From the NCBI GenBank assembly GCA_049520515.1, contig JBEKPS010000006.1, positions 248,001 through 312,000 of the forward strand: a stretch of 64,000 bases of DNA. Reading direction: 5' to 3'. The stretch is from JAFAMS01 sp049520515 (GTDB taxonomy: Bacteria; Vulcanimicrobiota; Vulcanimicrobiia; Vulcanimicrobiales; Vulcanimicrobiaceae). Positions 8,780 through 18,622 of the stretch are shown here, piece by piece. The notes under the pieces were generated by a model that searched no databases, was not told where the DNA came from, and saw only the letters and a program-made list of their open reading frames with translations. The number at the start of each line of letters is the position of its first letter. Within the stretch, counting starts at the first letter, position 1. The translations under genes were made by a program, and so were the position numbers.

Positions 8780-9981
8780 ACCACGAGCTCTCGCGACGCG
8801 CGAAGCACTCGCAGCCGTCGATGATCCGCGAAATTTTGAAGGTCACGCAGAATCCGGACGTGATCTCGCTGGCCGGCGGCTTGCCCGCGGCCGAGCTCTT
8901 CCCGCTCAAAGAACTGGGCGAAGCACAGGATCGCGTCGTAGCCGAACGCGGCGCTGCGGCGTTTCAATATTCCGTAACGGAAGGCGTGCCGGAGCTGCGC
9001 GCCTGGATCGCGCAGCGCATGAACGGGCGCTACGGCTGCAGCGTTGAGCCGAATGACGTCCTCGTGACAAGCGGCTCACAGCAAGGCCTCGACATGTTTG
9101 CGCGCGTGTTGATCGATCCCGGCGATACGATCGTCGTCGAAGACCCGACGTATCTCGGCGCATTGCAAGCATTCGATGCATATGAGCCGTCGTATCTCAC
9201 GGTTGCAACCGACGCCGACGGCATCATCCCCGAAGCGCTCGAGGCCGCACTGCGCGGCGCGAAAAAGCGTCCGAAGTTTCTGTATCTGATTCCGAACTTC
9301 GAAAATCCGACCGGTATCACGCTCGCGCTCGAACGGCGTCCGAAGATCGTCGAGATCTGCGAAGCGCACGACCTGCCGATCCTCGAGGACGATCCATACG
9401 GCGAGATCTGCTTCGATGCCGCGGGACCGCCGCCGCCGCTACTGTCGTACGCGAAGAAAGACGGAATTACGTACCTCGGAACCGGTTCAAAGATCGCGGC
9501 ACCGGGTTTGCGCGTCGCGTGGACGGTTACGCGCAACAAAGCCATGCACGACAAGCTCGTCACCGCCAAACAGGGCGCCGATTTGTGCAGCAGCCCGTGG
9601 GCGCAGTACGTACTCTACGAATTCGTGCGCAGCGAACCGCGCCTGCAAGCGCATCTGGACATCGTGCGTGCGGCATATCGTTCGCGCCGCGATGCGATGA
9701 TCGGTGCGCTCAGCGCAACGATGCCGAAAGACGCCGAATGGAACACGCCTGCGGGCGGCATGTTCTTGTGGCTGACGATCCCGGGCCTGAACACGGACGA
9801 GCTTTTTGAAGTCGCAGCGCGTGACAACGTCGTGTTCGTTCCCGGACGCACGTTCTTCGCAAATCGCGATCGCGGCGACGGCCTGCGCTTGAACTTCTCC
9901 GCGATGAAGGAAGCTGTGATCCGCGAGGGGATCGAGCGCCTCAGCAAAGCCGTGCGCGAGTTCGAAGGCGCTCCGGTCTAG
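8776..9981 (+). CDS. PLP-dependent aminotransferase (class I/II, LysN-like)
   Basis: 401 residues. The start ATG overlaps the upstream stop by four bases (ATGA). Fold-type I features are NPDVISLAGGLPAAELFP, the cofactor loop SGSQQGLDMFARVL, NFENPTGITL, EDDPYGEICF and the Schiff-base Lys239 in TGSKIAAPGLRVAW, with the distal Arg region RLNFSAM near the end. The sequence is closest in feel to 2-aminoadipate/multi-substrate aminotransferases (LysN group) with an ISLAGGLP start rather than AspC types. It transfers amino groups between an amino acid and a 2-oxo acid in the cytoplasm; the exact donor is unknown. The 3' end overlaps the convergent acyl-CoA ligase gene by four bases. Confidence 0.88.
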   Translation: MNHELSRRAKHSQPSMIREILKVTQNPDVISLAGGLPAAELFPLKELGEAQDRVVAERGAAAFQYSVTEGVPELRAWIAQRMNGRYGCSVEPNDVLVTSGSQQGLDMFARVLIDPGDTIVVEDPTYLGALQAFDAYEPSYLTVATDADGIIPEALEAALRGAKKRPKFLYLIPNFENPTGITLALERRPKIVEICEAHDLPILEDDPYGEICFDAAGPPPPLLSYAKKDGITYLGTGSKIAAPGLRVAWTVTRNKAMHDKLVTAKQGADLCSSPWAQYVLYEFVRSEPRLQAHLDIVRAAYRSRRDAMIGALSATMPKDAEWNTPAGGMFLWLTIPGLNTDELFEVAARDNVVFVPGRTFFANRDRGDGLRLNFSAMKEAVIREGIERLSKAVREFEGAPV

Positions 9982-11738
9982 TTTTTGTAGAGCCCGTCGA
10001 TCAAATTCGCGTAGCGGTTCTCGACGATGCGCCGCCGGACTTTGAGCGTTGGTGAAAGCTCGCCGGCCTCGATCGTAAGATCGTGCGGCAGAATCGCTAC
10101 GTAGCGAATCTGCTCGAACCGCGCGAGATCGGCCGTCTGCGCCGCTACCTCGTGTTGGATGAACGTATGGACGTCGTCGCGCGCCGCAAGCGTCGTGACG
10201 TCGGCGTCCAGGCTAAGCTTCAGCTCGTCGCGGACGAGTGGCCAATTCGGCGCAACGAGCGCGACAGGATGCGAGCGTCCGTTCCCCACGACGACGACGT
10301 GATTGAAGAAGATCGAGCGCTTGAGCGACGCTTCGACGCGTGACGGCGCGATGAATTTTCCGGTCGATGTCTTGAAGACTTCCTTCTTGCGATCGGTGAT
10401 ACGCAAGTATCCATCGGCGTCAAGCTCGCCGATATCGCCGGTGTGATACCAGCCGTCGACGATCGCCGCAGCCGTCGCTTCGGGGTCGCGGTAATAGCCC
10501 AGCATCACGTTCGGGCCTCGCACGCAGATCTCGCCGTCATCGGCGATGCGCAGCTCGATGTTCGGCAGCGGCTTGCCGACCGTCCCGTAGCGATTGGTAT
10601 CAAAGCGATTTTCGGTGAGCACCGGCGAGCATTCAGTCGGACCGTAGCCTTCGAGAATCGGAATGTCGGCGGCCGCTAATGCGAGTGAAACGTCGAGGTG
10701 CAGCGGCGCGCTTCCCGAGCAGAGGAACTTCACGTGGTCGAGTCCGAGCGCCGGACGCAATTTCCGCAACACGAGCGCATGCGCGAGCCGGTACTGGGCG
10801 CGCAACGCAAACGATACTGGTGCGCCGCTCAATTTCGCCAGCATGTAACGGCGTCCGGCTTGGAGAGCCCACGGAATCAATTTTGCGCGCGCGCCGCCTT
10901 CGCTGCGCGCTTTGGCTTGCACGCCGGCAAGAACGCGCTCGAAAATACGCGGCACGCACGACATGAAGACCGGACGCACATCGCGCAAGTCTGCAAGCAG
11001 TTCCTCGGGCGAATGACAAATCGCGACGGTCACGCCACTGAGCAGATATCCGTAGATCATGTGGTGCTCGTAGATGTGCGAAAACGGCAGAATCGAGAGC
11101 ACCGTCTCATTCGACTTGATGTCGCCGAAGCCGTACCCGAACGAAGCGGCAACGTTCGACGTGATGTTGTTATGCGAGAGCATCACGCCCTTCGGGTTGC
11201 CGGTCGTACCCGACGTGTAGATCAGTACCGCCATCGCAGCGGGATCGCTGGACGCCGCGTACGCGCTCGCGTCGATACCGGACGATGCGCGCTGCGCCGC
11301 ACCTCTTGCTTCGAGCGCGCGCATCGAATCGGGCCCGTCGCCTTCGAAACATACGATCGACCGTGCGTTCGGCACGCCGTCGTGAATGCGGCTCGCGAGC
11401 AAACGCGTGCCTGCGAAGATGAGCTTGGTTTCACTGTGATCGATGATATATGCGACTTGATCGAGTGCCTGCGTCGCAAAGATCGGAACGACAACGAAGC
11501 CCGCCGTCAACGTCGCCCAATCGGCGATGAGCCAATCGATGCTGTTCTCGGCGATGACCGCAACGCGGTCGCCGGGAGCCAAGCCGGCAGTTTCGCGCAA
11601 TGCGACGGCGAGATCGTCGACGCGGCGCTGCAGCTGCGTGCTCGAGATGCCATGCCAAACGCCGTCGACGCGCTCGCGGAGCACGTCCTCGCGCGAATCC
11701 GAAAGATGCTCACGAACGAACTGCGGCAGCGTTGGCAT
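9978..11738 (-). CDS. fadD: Long-chain fatty-acid--CoA ligase (AMP-forming)
   Basis: 586 residues of the ANL adenylate-forming superfamily. Motifs are the P-loop-like VLIYTSGTTGNPKGVMLSH, the EGYGPTECSPVL segment, the GWYHTGDIGELDADGYL hinge region, and TDRKKEVFKTSTGKFIAPS with the catalytic Lys. The FadD15-type arrangement, with TSTGKFIAP after the hinge, suggests long-chain acyl-CoA synthetase. It would activate fatty acids with ATP and CoA before the beta-oxidation enzymes encoded 3-8 kb away. It is transcribed alone on the minus strand; comEA ends just upstream, with four bases between comEA's stop and this start. Confidence 0.9.
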   Translation of the reverse strand: MPTLPQFVREHLSDSREDVLRERVDGVWHGISSTQLQRRVDDLAVALRETAGLAPGDRVAVIAENSIDWLIADWATLTAGFVVVPIFATQALDQVAYIIDHSETKLIFAGTRLLASRIHDGVPNARSIVCFEGDGPDSMRALEARGAAQRASSGIDASAYAASSDPAAMAVLIYTSGTTGNPKGVMLSHNNITSNVAASFGYGFGDIKSNETVLSILPFSHIYEHHMIYGYLLSGVTVAICHSPEELLADLRDVRPVFMSCVPRIFERVLAGVQAKARSEGGARAKLIPWALQAGRRYMLAKLSGAPVSFALRAQYRLAHALVLRKLRPALGLDHVKFLCSGSAPLHLDVSLALAAADIPILEGYGPTECSPVLTENRFDTNRYGTVGKPLPNIELRIADDGEICVRGPNVMLGYYRDPEATAAAIVDGWYHTGDIGELDADGYLRITDRKKEVFKTSTGKFIAPSRVEASLKRSIFFNHVVVVGNGRSHPVALVAPNWPLVRDELKLSLDADVTTLAARDDVHTFIQHEVAAQTADLARFEQIRYVAILPHDLTIEAGELSPTLKVRRRIVENRYANLIDGLYKN

Positions 11739-11742
11739 GCGG

Positions 11743-12153
11743 CTATCGTACGACGACGTATCGGCCGAGGCTTGCTAGCCGAGTCGCCGAGATACCGTCG
11801 AGATCGCTCAGGTCGTCGAGTGTTTCAAACGGACCGACGAGCCCTCGATACGCGACGATCCGCCACGCCAACCAATCTCCCACGCCCGGAATACGCGCGA
11901 TCGTCCCTGCATCGGCGCGGTTGAGATCGATGCGGTGGAGCGGGACGTTGTCGTGATGCCGCGATCGCCGTTGATGTTTACGATATCGGCTGTCCCTCGA
12001 TACCCTGCGGGGCACAGGCTTCGCTCGCTCGGCCTCGACCGCCGCAACAGCCGTCGCAAACGAGAGGGCTGGGGCGGCGCGTGGCGGGCGAACGATCGCG
12101 GCGGTCGCGAGGATGGCGACGACGGCAACCGCGAGGGCGGTTTTCGCTATCAT
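11743..12153 (-). CDS. comEA: ComEA-like helix-hairpin-helix DNA-binding protein
   Basis: 136 residues. An N-terminal membrane anchor or signal (ALAVAVVAILATAAIV) is followed by a basic linker rich in Arg/Lys/His and then a helix-hairpin-helix domain: IDLNRADAGTIARIPGVGDW, a second hairpin AYRGLVGPFETLDDL, and LDGISATRLASL. This is the ComEA layout, a membrane-anchored protein that binds incoming double-stranded DNA outside the inner membrane during transformation. It diverges from leuS. The ComEC membrane domain is about 7.5 kb away and a ComEC-like nuclease-domain protein about 20 kb away in this window, so the uptake genes are not clustered. Confidence 0.85.
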   Translation of the reverse strand: MIAKTALAVAVVAILATAAIVRPPRAAPALSFATAVAAVEAERAKPVPRRVSRDSRYRKHQRRSRHHDNVPLHRIDLNRADAGTIARIPGVGDWLAWRIVAYRGLVGPFETLDDLSDLDGISATRLASLGRYVVVR

Positions 12154-12225
12154 GTTCCTCGTTCACGCCGCGCGAGACGACGGCAAGGACAGGCTCCTAC
12201 GATTCTTGGGCAAACAAAGAAAATA

Positions 12226-14751
12226 ATGGCAATCGAGCACGCGCCGAACGCGGCGCAGGGACACGATTTTCGGACGATCGAGCGCAAGTGGCAAGAGCGG
12301 TGGGAAGCAGACCGCTTGTATGCGACTCGCCTCGATGACCCGCGGCCTCCGTACTACACGATGGAGATGCTGCCGTATCCGTCCGGCGATTTGCATGTCG
12401 GTCATGCCAAGAATTACACGCTCGGTGACGCCGTTGCGCGCTTGATGCGCATGCACGGATACAACGTGCTGCATCCGCTGGGATGGGACGCGTTCGGATT
12501 ACCGGCGGAAAATGCTGCGATTCAGCGCGGTATCGCGCCGCGCGGCTGGACGCTGAGCAACATCGAAAACATGAAGCGCCAGATTCGCTTGCTCGGCACC
12601 GGCTACGACTGGTCGCGTGAGTTTGCGACGTGCGATCCGACATATTATCGCTGGAATCAATGGATCTTCTTGCGTTTGTACGAGAAGGGTTTGGCGTACA
12701 AACGCGAGGCACCGGTCAATTGGTGTCCCTTCGATCAAACCGTGCTCGCTAACGAACAAGTCGAAGACGGCAAGTGTTGGCGCTGTGGCAATGCAGTCGA
12801 ACGGCGTTTACTCTCGCAGTGGTTCTTGAAGATCACCGCGTTCGCAGACCGGCTGCTTGCAGGCCTCGATCGTCTGCGCGGTTGGCCTGACCGCATCAAA
12901 CTTATGCAGCGCAATTGGATTGGACGCAGCGAAGGCTGCACATTTTCCTTTGGCGTCGACGGTCTCTCGGAGCGTATTCCCGTGTTTACGACGCGCGTCG
13001 ACACGGTCTACGGCGTCACATTCGTGGTACTCGCGCCCGAGCATCCGCTGGTCGCGAAAATTCTCGACGTGCATCCGGCACGACGCCCACAGGTCGAAGC
13101 GTTTGCACAGTCGCTCAAGAGCAAGTCGGAGCTCGAACGCACGAGCTTGATGGAAAAGCAAGGCATTCCGATTGGCGCCGATGCGATTCATCCGCTGACC
13201 GGCGAGCGCGTTCCGATTCTGGTTGCAAATTACGTGCTGGCGGAATACGGCACCGGCGCGGTCATGGGCGTACCGGCGCACGACGATCGCGACTTCGATT
13301 TCGCAACGCAGATGGGCTTGCCGATCGAGTTCGTCATCGAGCCGTCCGACGGCTCTCAAGCGCCGCGCGATCAAGCCTATCTCGTTGATGACGAAGAAGG
13401 CCGCCTCGTCGAAAGCGGCGAGTTCAGCGGTTTGCCGGCGCCCGACGGACGGCGTGCGATCACGCAACGCATGATCGATCTCGGCATCGGCGAGTCGACC
13501 GTCAACTATAAATTCCGAGACTGGTTGATCTCGCGTCAACGCTATTGGGGAACGCCGATTCCGATCGTCTATTGTCCGACCGACGGCGAAGTTGCGCTTG
13601 GTGACGATCAGCTGCCAGTGCTCTTACCGCCGGACGTTCCGATTACGGGTGAGGGCTCGCCGCTGGCGCGCGACGAGACGTTCATGAACACGACGTGTCC
13701 GAAGTGCGGCGGCCCCGCCCGGCGCGAGAGCGACACGATGGACACGTTCTTCGATTCATCGTGGTACTACGTTCGGTACATCGATCCGCACAACGAACGC
13801 GCGCCTTGGGATCCCAAGGTCGTTTCGCGTTGGCTGCCCGTCGATCAATACATCGGCGGCGCGGAACACGCGGTACTCCATCTGCTGTACGCGCGTTTCT
13901 TCTACATGTTCTTCGTCGACATGGGCTGGATCGAAGGCAAGAACGGCAGCTCGCCGGACGACGAGCCGTTCACGCGCCTGTTCAATCAGGGTATGGTGCT
14001 CGGCGAAGGCCACGAGAAGATGAGCAAGAGTCGCGGTAACGTCGTCGGCATCGATGCCACGGCCGAGCGGCACGGCGTTGACGCGATGCGATTGTTCTTA
14101 CTGTTCGCGGCGCCGCCCGAAGACACGATGGATTGGGCCGAGACCGGCATCCAAGGCCGCGTCCGTTTCTTGGCCCGCGTCTGGCGCGCGTGCGAACCGC
14201 TGCTCGCGAAGGCAAGCACCGTCCCTGTCGACCGCTTGCCGGAGATGCGTGGGAAATTGCAGCGCGATCTTGTGCGGCAAGTACACGCGACGCTCAAATC
14301 CGGCAGCGACGAAGTGATGACGCGCCGCTTCCATTTCAACACGACGGTCGCGGAGCTCGACAAGCTGATCAATGCGCTCTCCGACGCGCTGCGCGACGGA
14401 TTGGACGACGATCCGGCGGTGCACTACGCAGTGCACGCGATGCCGCTGGTTCTCGCGCCGTTCGCGCCGCACATCGCGGAAGAGTTGTGGCATCGCATGG
14501 GGCACGAAACCTCCGTTCATTTGGAACGCTGGCCCGAGTACGATCGCAACGCGCTGGCGGTCGACGAGATCACCCTCGTCGTGCAGGTCAACGGTAAGAT
14601 TCGTGCCCGAATCGTAGCCGAACCGGGTTTGGCGGAAGACCGCGCACTCTCGCTGGCGATGGCCGACAAGAACGTGCAAACACATCTCGACGGACGCCAG
14701 ATCCGAAAGCATCATTACGTCACCGATAAGTTGCTGAGTCTCGTCGTGTAA
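12226..14751 (+). CDS. leuS: Leucyl-tRNA synthetase
   Basis: 841 residues, within the normal size for bacterial LeuRS. It charges tRNA-Leu. The class Ia HIGH motif appears as HVGH at residues 57-60, within YPSGDLHVGHAKNYTLGDA. KMSKS is present near residues 598-602 (HEKMSKSRGNVVG). The CP1 editing domain lies between (GTGAVMGVPAHDDRDFDFA, TRVDTVYG). A zinc-like Cys pair is visible in NTTCPKCGGPARRES. The C-terminal anticodon domain ends in LVVQVNGKIRARI. I chose ATG 12226 because family homology begins just after it; the longer open frame upstream runs antisense through comEA. The GGDEF gene starts one base after its stop. Confidence 0.97.
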   Translation: MAIEHAPNAAQGHDFRTIERKWQERWEADRLYATRLDDPRPPYYTMEMLPYPSGDLHVGHAKNYTLGDAVARLMRMHGYNVLHPLGWDAFGLPAENAAIQRGIAPRGWTLSNIENMKRQIRLLGTGYDWSREFATCDPTYYRWNQWIFLRLYEKGLAYKREAPVNWCPFDQTVLANEQVEDGKCWRCGNAVERRLLSQWFLKITAFADRLLAGLDRLRGWPDRIKLMQRNWIGRSEGCTFSFGVDGLSERIPVFTTRVDTVYGVTFVVLAPEHPLVAKILDVHPARRPQVEAFAQSLKSKSELERTSLMEKQGIPIGADAIHPLTGERVPILVANYVLAEYGTGAVMGVPAHDDRDFDFATQMGLPIEFVIEPSDGSQAPRDQAYLVDDEEGRLVESGEFSGLPAPDGRRAITQRMIDLGIGESTVNYKFRDWLISRQRYWGTPIPIVYCPTDGEVALGDDQLPVLLPPDVPITGEGSPLARDETFMNTTCPKCGGPARRESDTMDTFFDSSWYYVRYIDPHNERAPWDPKVVSRWLPVDQYIGGAEHAVLHLLYARFFYMFFVDMGWIEGKNGSSPDDEPFTRLFNQGMVLGEGHEKMSKSRGNVVGIDATAERHGVDAMRLFLLFAAPPEDTMDWAETGIQGRVRFLARVWRACEPLLAKASTVPVDRLPEMRGKLQRDLVRQVHATLKSGSDEVMTRRFHFNTTVAELDKLINALSDALRDGLDDDPAVHYAVHAMPLVLAPFAPHIAEELWHRMGHETSVHLERWPEYDRNALAVDEITLVVQVNGKIRARIVAEPGLAEDRALSLAMADKNVQTHLDGRQIRKHHYVTDKLLSLVV

Positions 14752-14752
14752 T

Positions 14753-16567
14753 GTGACGCTCTCGACGCGCCTCTGGCTTTCGGCAGTGGTCGTGCTGATC
14801 ACGCTGATCGCGTACTGCGCGATGCTCCTGGTGACAATACACGTCATGAGCCTGTCCGAGTCTCTGCGCAGCGACACGCGTGAGACGCTCGGCGCGGCAA
14901 ATCTCACCCTCTCGCAACTCAAGGATGTCGAGACCGGTGCACGCGGTTTCTTGCTGACCGGACAAGAACGCTACCTCGAACCCTACGTTTTCGGCCAAAA
15001 TCGCCTGCCGGACGCCTTGCACAACTTGCATCGGTACTCGTCCGTAGCCACCCCGTCGATCCAAAGGCGAATCGGTGAGCTCGACACGCAAGTAGGTCAA
15101 GTAGTCGACGACGACACGAGATTGATCGCCAACCGGCGCTCGCCTCGGTGGAACGTCCATAACGGCCTCGCCCTGCTCGATCGCGGGAAAGCCGATATGG
15201 ACGCAGCGCGAGTAACAACGAACTCGATCGTGACGCAAGGCCGCCAACAACTCGCAGGAGTGGACCGAGATCTGCTTGAGGAGCGGAGTCGCATGGCGAC
15301 GATCATGCTCGTCGGTACTCCTCTCGTTGCGCTCGCCGTCATAATCTCTACGGCCCTTGCGTTGCGCGCCTTTCGCGCGCAACGGGCCCGCTTGCAGGGC
15401 GCACTCGAAGCGGTTGGCAGCGAAGGCGGTGCGATCGATCTCACGAGCCTGAGCGTCAAAGACTTCGCCGACGTCGCAGCCGCGTTCAATGACATGGCAC
15501 TACGCCTTTCATCGGAATCGGCGCGTCGTGACATGGCCGAGGGAAAGATCACGGAAACCAACGACGAGCTGCGAGTCAAAGCACGTTCGCTCGAGATCTA
15601 TTCGAGCACCGTCAATTTGGTGCGACGCATGGCGGATCGTCTTCCGGCGTGCGCTGACGACGAAGAATTCTCCGCGGTAATTCAGAGTTTCGCGCCGCAG
15701 CTCACGCCCGGACGTCGCGGCTCACTGTATATCATGGCGAATTCCCGCAATCTCATGCACGTGGGAGCGTCGTGGAGCAATCCGTTCACGAGCCGTCAGG
15801 AATTTAGGCCGGACGAATGCTGGGCTCTGCGGCGAGGACAAGAGCACATCAGCGGCGCCGGGCACGTGGAGGTCTTGTGCGCGCACATTCTCGGCGATTC
15901 CGAGAGCACGCACTGGTGCGTACCGCTCGTCGCACAGAGCGAGACCGTCGGTTTGCTCTATCTCGAAGGGACCGAGGAGGCTGACGAATCCGACACCGTC
16001 CACGTTCTCAGCGAAACGATTGCGCTGGCACTCGTCAACTTACGTCTGCGCGAGAAGCTGCGCTCGCAATCCGTGCGCGATCCGTTGACGGGACTCTATA
16101 ACCGGCGCTACCTGGATGAGTCGCTCGATCTCGAACTGGCGCGCGCGATCCGCTCGAAAGATCCGATCGCCGTGATCATGCTCGACATCGATCACTTCAA
16201 GGTGTTCAACGACGCGTTCGGGCACGAAGCCGGCGACCAGGTGCTCAAAGCGGTGGCCGACGTCCTTGCGACATCCATGCGTCGCGGCGACGTTGCGGGA
16301 CGCTTCGGCGGCGAGGAATTTCTGTTGATCATGCCCGGCGCAGATCTCGAGCGCGCGATGTTGCGCGCGGACACGATGCGCGAGACGATCGGCTCGATCG
16401 AGCTCGCGCGAGGGACACAGAAACTCGGGCGCGTTACCGGATCGTTCGGCGTCGCTATTTTTCCGGACGAAGGAGAAACTGCGGACATCCTGGTGCAAAC
16501 CGCCGACAAAGCGCTCTACGCTGCCAAGGCTGCGGGCCGCAACCGTGTCGTAGCCGCGCGAAACTAA
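14753..16567 (+). CDS. CHASE3-GAF-GGDEF diguanylate cyclase
   Basis: 604 residues from GTG. Order: membrane helix 1 (about 7-29), a CHASE3-like extracytoplasmic sensor (about 32-178, including KDVETGARGFLLTGQERYL), membrane helix 2 (about 181-205), a short HAMP-like linker, a GAF domain (about 290-425), then GGDEF. The active site is GGEEF at 519-523, preceded by DPLTGLYNRRYLDE and LDIDHFKVFNDAFGH. An RxxD inhibitory site (RRGD, 510-513) lies five residues before it, so product feedback by c-di-GMP is expected. It should make c-di-GMP at the inner membrane in response to an unknown signal. It begins one base after leuS, so it may be co-transcribed by readthrough. No EAL domain is present. Confidence 0.93.
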   Translation: MTLSTRLWLSAVVVLITLIAYCAMLLVTIHVMSLSESLRSDTRETLGAANLTLSQLKDVETGARGFLLTGQERYLEPYVFGQNRLPDALHNLHRYSSVATPSIQRRIGELDTQVGQVVDDDTRLIANRRSPRWNVHNGLALLDRGKADMDAARVTTNSIVTQGRQQLAGVDRDLLEERSRMATIMLVGTPLVALAVIISTALALRAFRAQRARLQGALEAVGSEGGAIDLTSLSVKDFADVAAAFNDMALRLSSESARRDMAEGKITETNDELRVKARSLEIYSSTVNLVRRMADRLPACADDEEFSAVIQSFAPQLTPGRRGSLYIMANSRNLMHVGASWSNPFTSRQEFRPDECWALRRGQEHISGAGHVEVLCAHILGDSESTHWCVPLVAQSETVGLLYLEGTEEADESDTVHVLSETIALALVNLRLREKLRSQSVRDPLTGLYNRRYLDESLDLELARAIRSKDPIAVIMLDIDHFKVFNDAFGHEAGDQVLKAVADVLATSMRRGDVAGRFGGEEFLLIMPGADLERAMLRADTMRETIGSIELARGTQKLGRVTGSFGVAIFPDEGETADILVQTADKALYAAKAAGRNRVVAARN

Positions 16568-18546
16568 GGAGCGATGCTAAGCTCGACGAGCGTGTTCGTC
16601 GCGTCGACGAGCGAGTCGCCGACCGCGAGAATCATCGCTGCGTTCGGGTCCGTTTCCGTGCTGAGTTGCTCTTGCGTGGCGCGATACGCTTCACGCAAAT
16701 GCGGCGGCTCGCCGTGCGGTGTTGCCTCGCGCAATGCACTTTCGGCATAGTCAAGCGCGCTATCGAGCGCTTCCGCAAACGGCTTGAGTCCGGGCCGCGC
16801 GGCATGTTCGGTGTGATCGTAGTGGGCGTTGAGCGAGAGTGTGCCCAAGCCAATTCGACGCGAGGCCGCAAGCGCACCGAGCGCACTTTGCGGCGAAATC
16901 GCATGGGTCGGCTGCGGGTCGCCCAGCATCCGATCGACCGATGCCTCGGCATTCGCGCGCTGGCTCCACGACATACGTTGCGTCTCCGCAATCTCGCTCG
17001 CAGAATATTTCGTCGGATCGAGATACGCGGCCAGAACGGCGCGTAAGTACTTCCGCTGCGCTTCGATCAAGTCGGCGAGCGCGGAACGAGCGCGCGTGGC
17101 TTCCCAGGTCGGCCAGACAAAGATCGCGATCAAGGTGAGAATCCCGGCTGCGACAGTGCCGAGAACGCGATCTCGCAACGCCATCGCTTCGGGCTGGCCG
17201 AGCAATGCCAAGGCGAATGCAACGTAGGACGTGATCGCGACGGTGAACAGTGCATAATTCGCTTTGAACACGTAGTATGCCAGCGTCGCAAAGATGATAC
17301 AAAGCGCGACGTACGTTTCGACACCGGGACGAATGTGCGCGGCGATCACCGTCGCAAATACTGCGCCGAGCAGCGTCCCGCCAATTCGGCCGATGCTGCG
17401 CAAGAACGTCTGCGAAAAGTCGGGCCGCAAGAGAATGACGGCGGTCATCGGGGTCCAGTAGCCGTGCTGCGTCGGCAAGATCCCGCCAAGAATCGTCGCG
17501 AGTGCGAGCGTCGCCGCGACGCGCGGGGCAAGCCGTCCGAACGGCGAGTTTTGCGTGATGTTTGCACGCAACGTCTCGATCGTGTCCTCGATGGCCGGCA
17601 ACCGAAACGACAAGAATGAGCGTTGTTCGAATCCGATCGTGACCGGTGCGTCGGCAGGAAACGTCGCGAGACGCCATGCCGAGCGCAGTTGGCCCGAGAG
17701 TGCCTGTGCTTCGCTGCGTACGTGCGCTGCCGCGCTGGTTAACGCTTCGAGGCGGGCTTCGGCCGCTCCAATTCGCGGCCACTCGCCGCCGGAATCGAGC
17801 GGTTCGCGTGCCGCATCGAGCGCGTCCGCAATCTCCGTGAGGACTGCCGCGCTTCCCCGAATGAGCTCGTCGATCGCTTGCGTGTCGCCGCCGAGTGCGC
17901 GATCCGTCGCGAGCGCTGCCAAGCTTCCGCGAATCCGGTGCAGCTCGTCCAGCAGCGATTGAAAGGCTGCGACGTCGCCGCGCCGCGCGAATGGTTGCGG
18001 ATCTGCGAGTGTTTGCTGCACGTTTGCAAGCGGCTGCGCCGACGGCAAGACCTCTCTCCCGGCCGCGATATCGATCGCATAGACCGCGAGATTACGCGCG
18101 GCCGCCGCGAGCGCATGACGCTCAACCGAGAATCGGCGGAGCGGCCAGACGCTGACGAGCAAGAACGTCTGTACGAGACCGCCCGCAAAAACGAGCAAAC
18201 CGTTGAGCGCGGCGGGACCGACATCCGAAGGCAGGTGTCCGAAGATGATCAACGCGATGGTGGAATTGATCCCGATCGTTGTCGCGGCTGGACCCAGACT
18301 TGCAATGATCCCGTAGGCGTAGCCCCAGAGCATCGTAAAGATGACGAGCGCGACGAGCGAATGTCCGGCGAGCGCGCCGACGAACGCAGAAAGCGCCATA
18401 GCTCCAGCGGTGTACAGCATGGCCGATGCACGCGTCCGATAGACGCCCTGCTGCGACGCGAAACCCGAACAGATCGCGCCCATCGCCGCCGGAAAACCAA
18501 ACTGTGGTTCGCCCGCGGCGAGCGCGACGATCAGCGGAATTGCCAC
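16564..18546 (-). CDS. FUSC-family aromatic acid / fusaric acid type exporter
   Basis: 660 residues from the only usable start (GTG 18546). The architecture is that of FUSC/YccS-like exporters: an N-terminal bundle of about six hydrophobic segments (PLIVALAAGEPQFGFPAAMG through VQTFLLVSVWPL), a long soluble helical stretch, then a second bundle beginning near ATLALATILGGILPTQHGYW and containing LLRPDFSQTFLRSIGRIGGT, a family signature. These inner-membrane proteins export hydroxylated aromatic acids or similar compounds. Codons upstream of the GTG still read as convincing FUSC sequence (FDRSQLDWRFALRSGAG) with no ATG, GTG or TTG before the in-frame stop at 18664. The real start is therefore unusual or lost. 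It lies directly behind the epimerase gene. Confidence 0.82.
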   Translation of the reverse strand: MAIPLIVALAAGEPQFGFPAAMGAICSGFASQQGVYRTRASAMLYTAGAMALSAFVGALAGHSLVALVIFTMLWGYAYGIIASLGPAATTIGINSTIALIIFGHLPSDVGPAALNGLLVFAGGLVQTFLLVSVWPLRRFSVERHALAAAARNLAVYAIDIAAGREVLPSAQPLANVQQTLADPQPFARRGDVAAFQSLLDELHRIRGSLAALATDRALGGDTQAIDELIRGSAAVLTEIADALDAAREPLDSGGEWPRIGAAEARLEALTSAAAHVRSEAQALSGQLRSAWRLATFPADAPVTIGFEQRSFLSFRLPAIEDTIETLRANITQNSPFGRLAPRVAATLALATILGGILPTQHGYWTPMTAVILLRPDFSQTFLRSIGRIGGTLLGAVFATVIAAHIRPGVETYVALCIIFATLAYYVFKANYALFTVAITSYVAFALALLGQPEAMALRDRVLGTVAAGILTLIAIFVWPTWEATRARSALADLIEAQRKYLRAVLAAYLDPTKYSASEIAETQRMSWSQRANAEASVDRMLGDPQPTHAISPQSALGALAASRRIGLGTLSLNAHYDHTEHAARPGLKPFAEALDSALDYAESALREATPHGEPPHLREAYRATQEQLSTETDPNAAMILAVGDSLVDATNTLVELSIAP

Positions 18547-18622
18547 GCCCGCGCCCGAGCGGAGTGCGAAGCGCCAGTCGAGCTGCGAGCGATCGAACGC
18601 CGCAGTCGCCTTTACAGCGCTG

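Noticed and set aside
10698..11924. 408-codon open frame on the plus strand
   Set aside because: It lies fully antisense to the acyl-CoA ligase and comEA genes, has an Arg/His-rich shadow composition and no recognisable motif.
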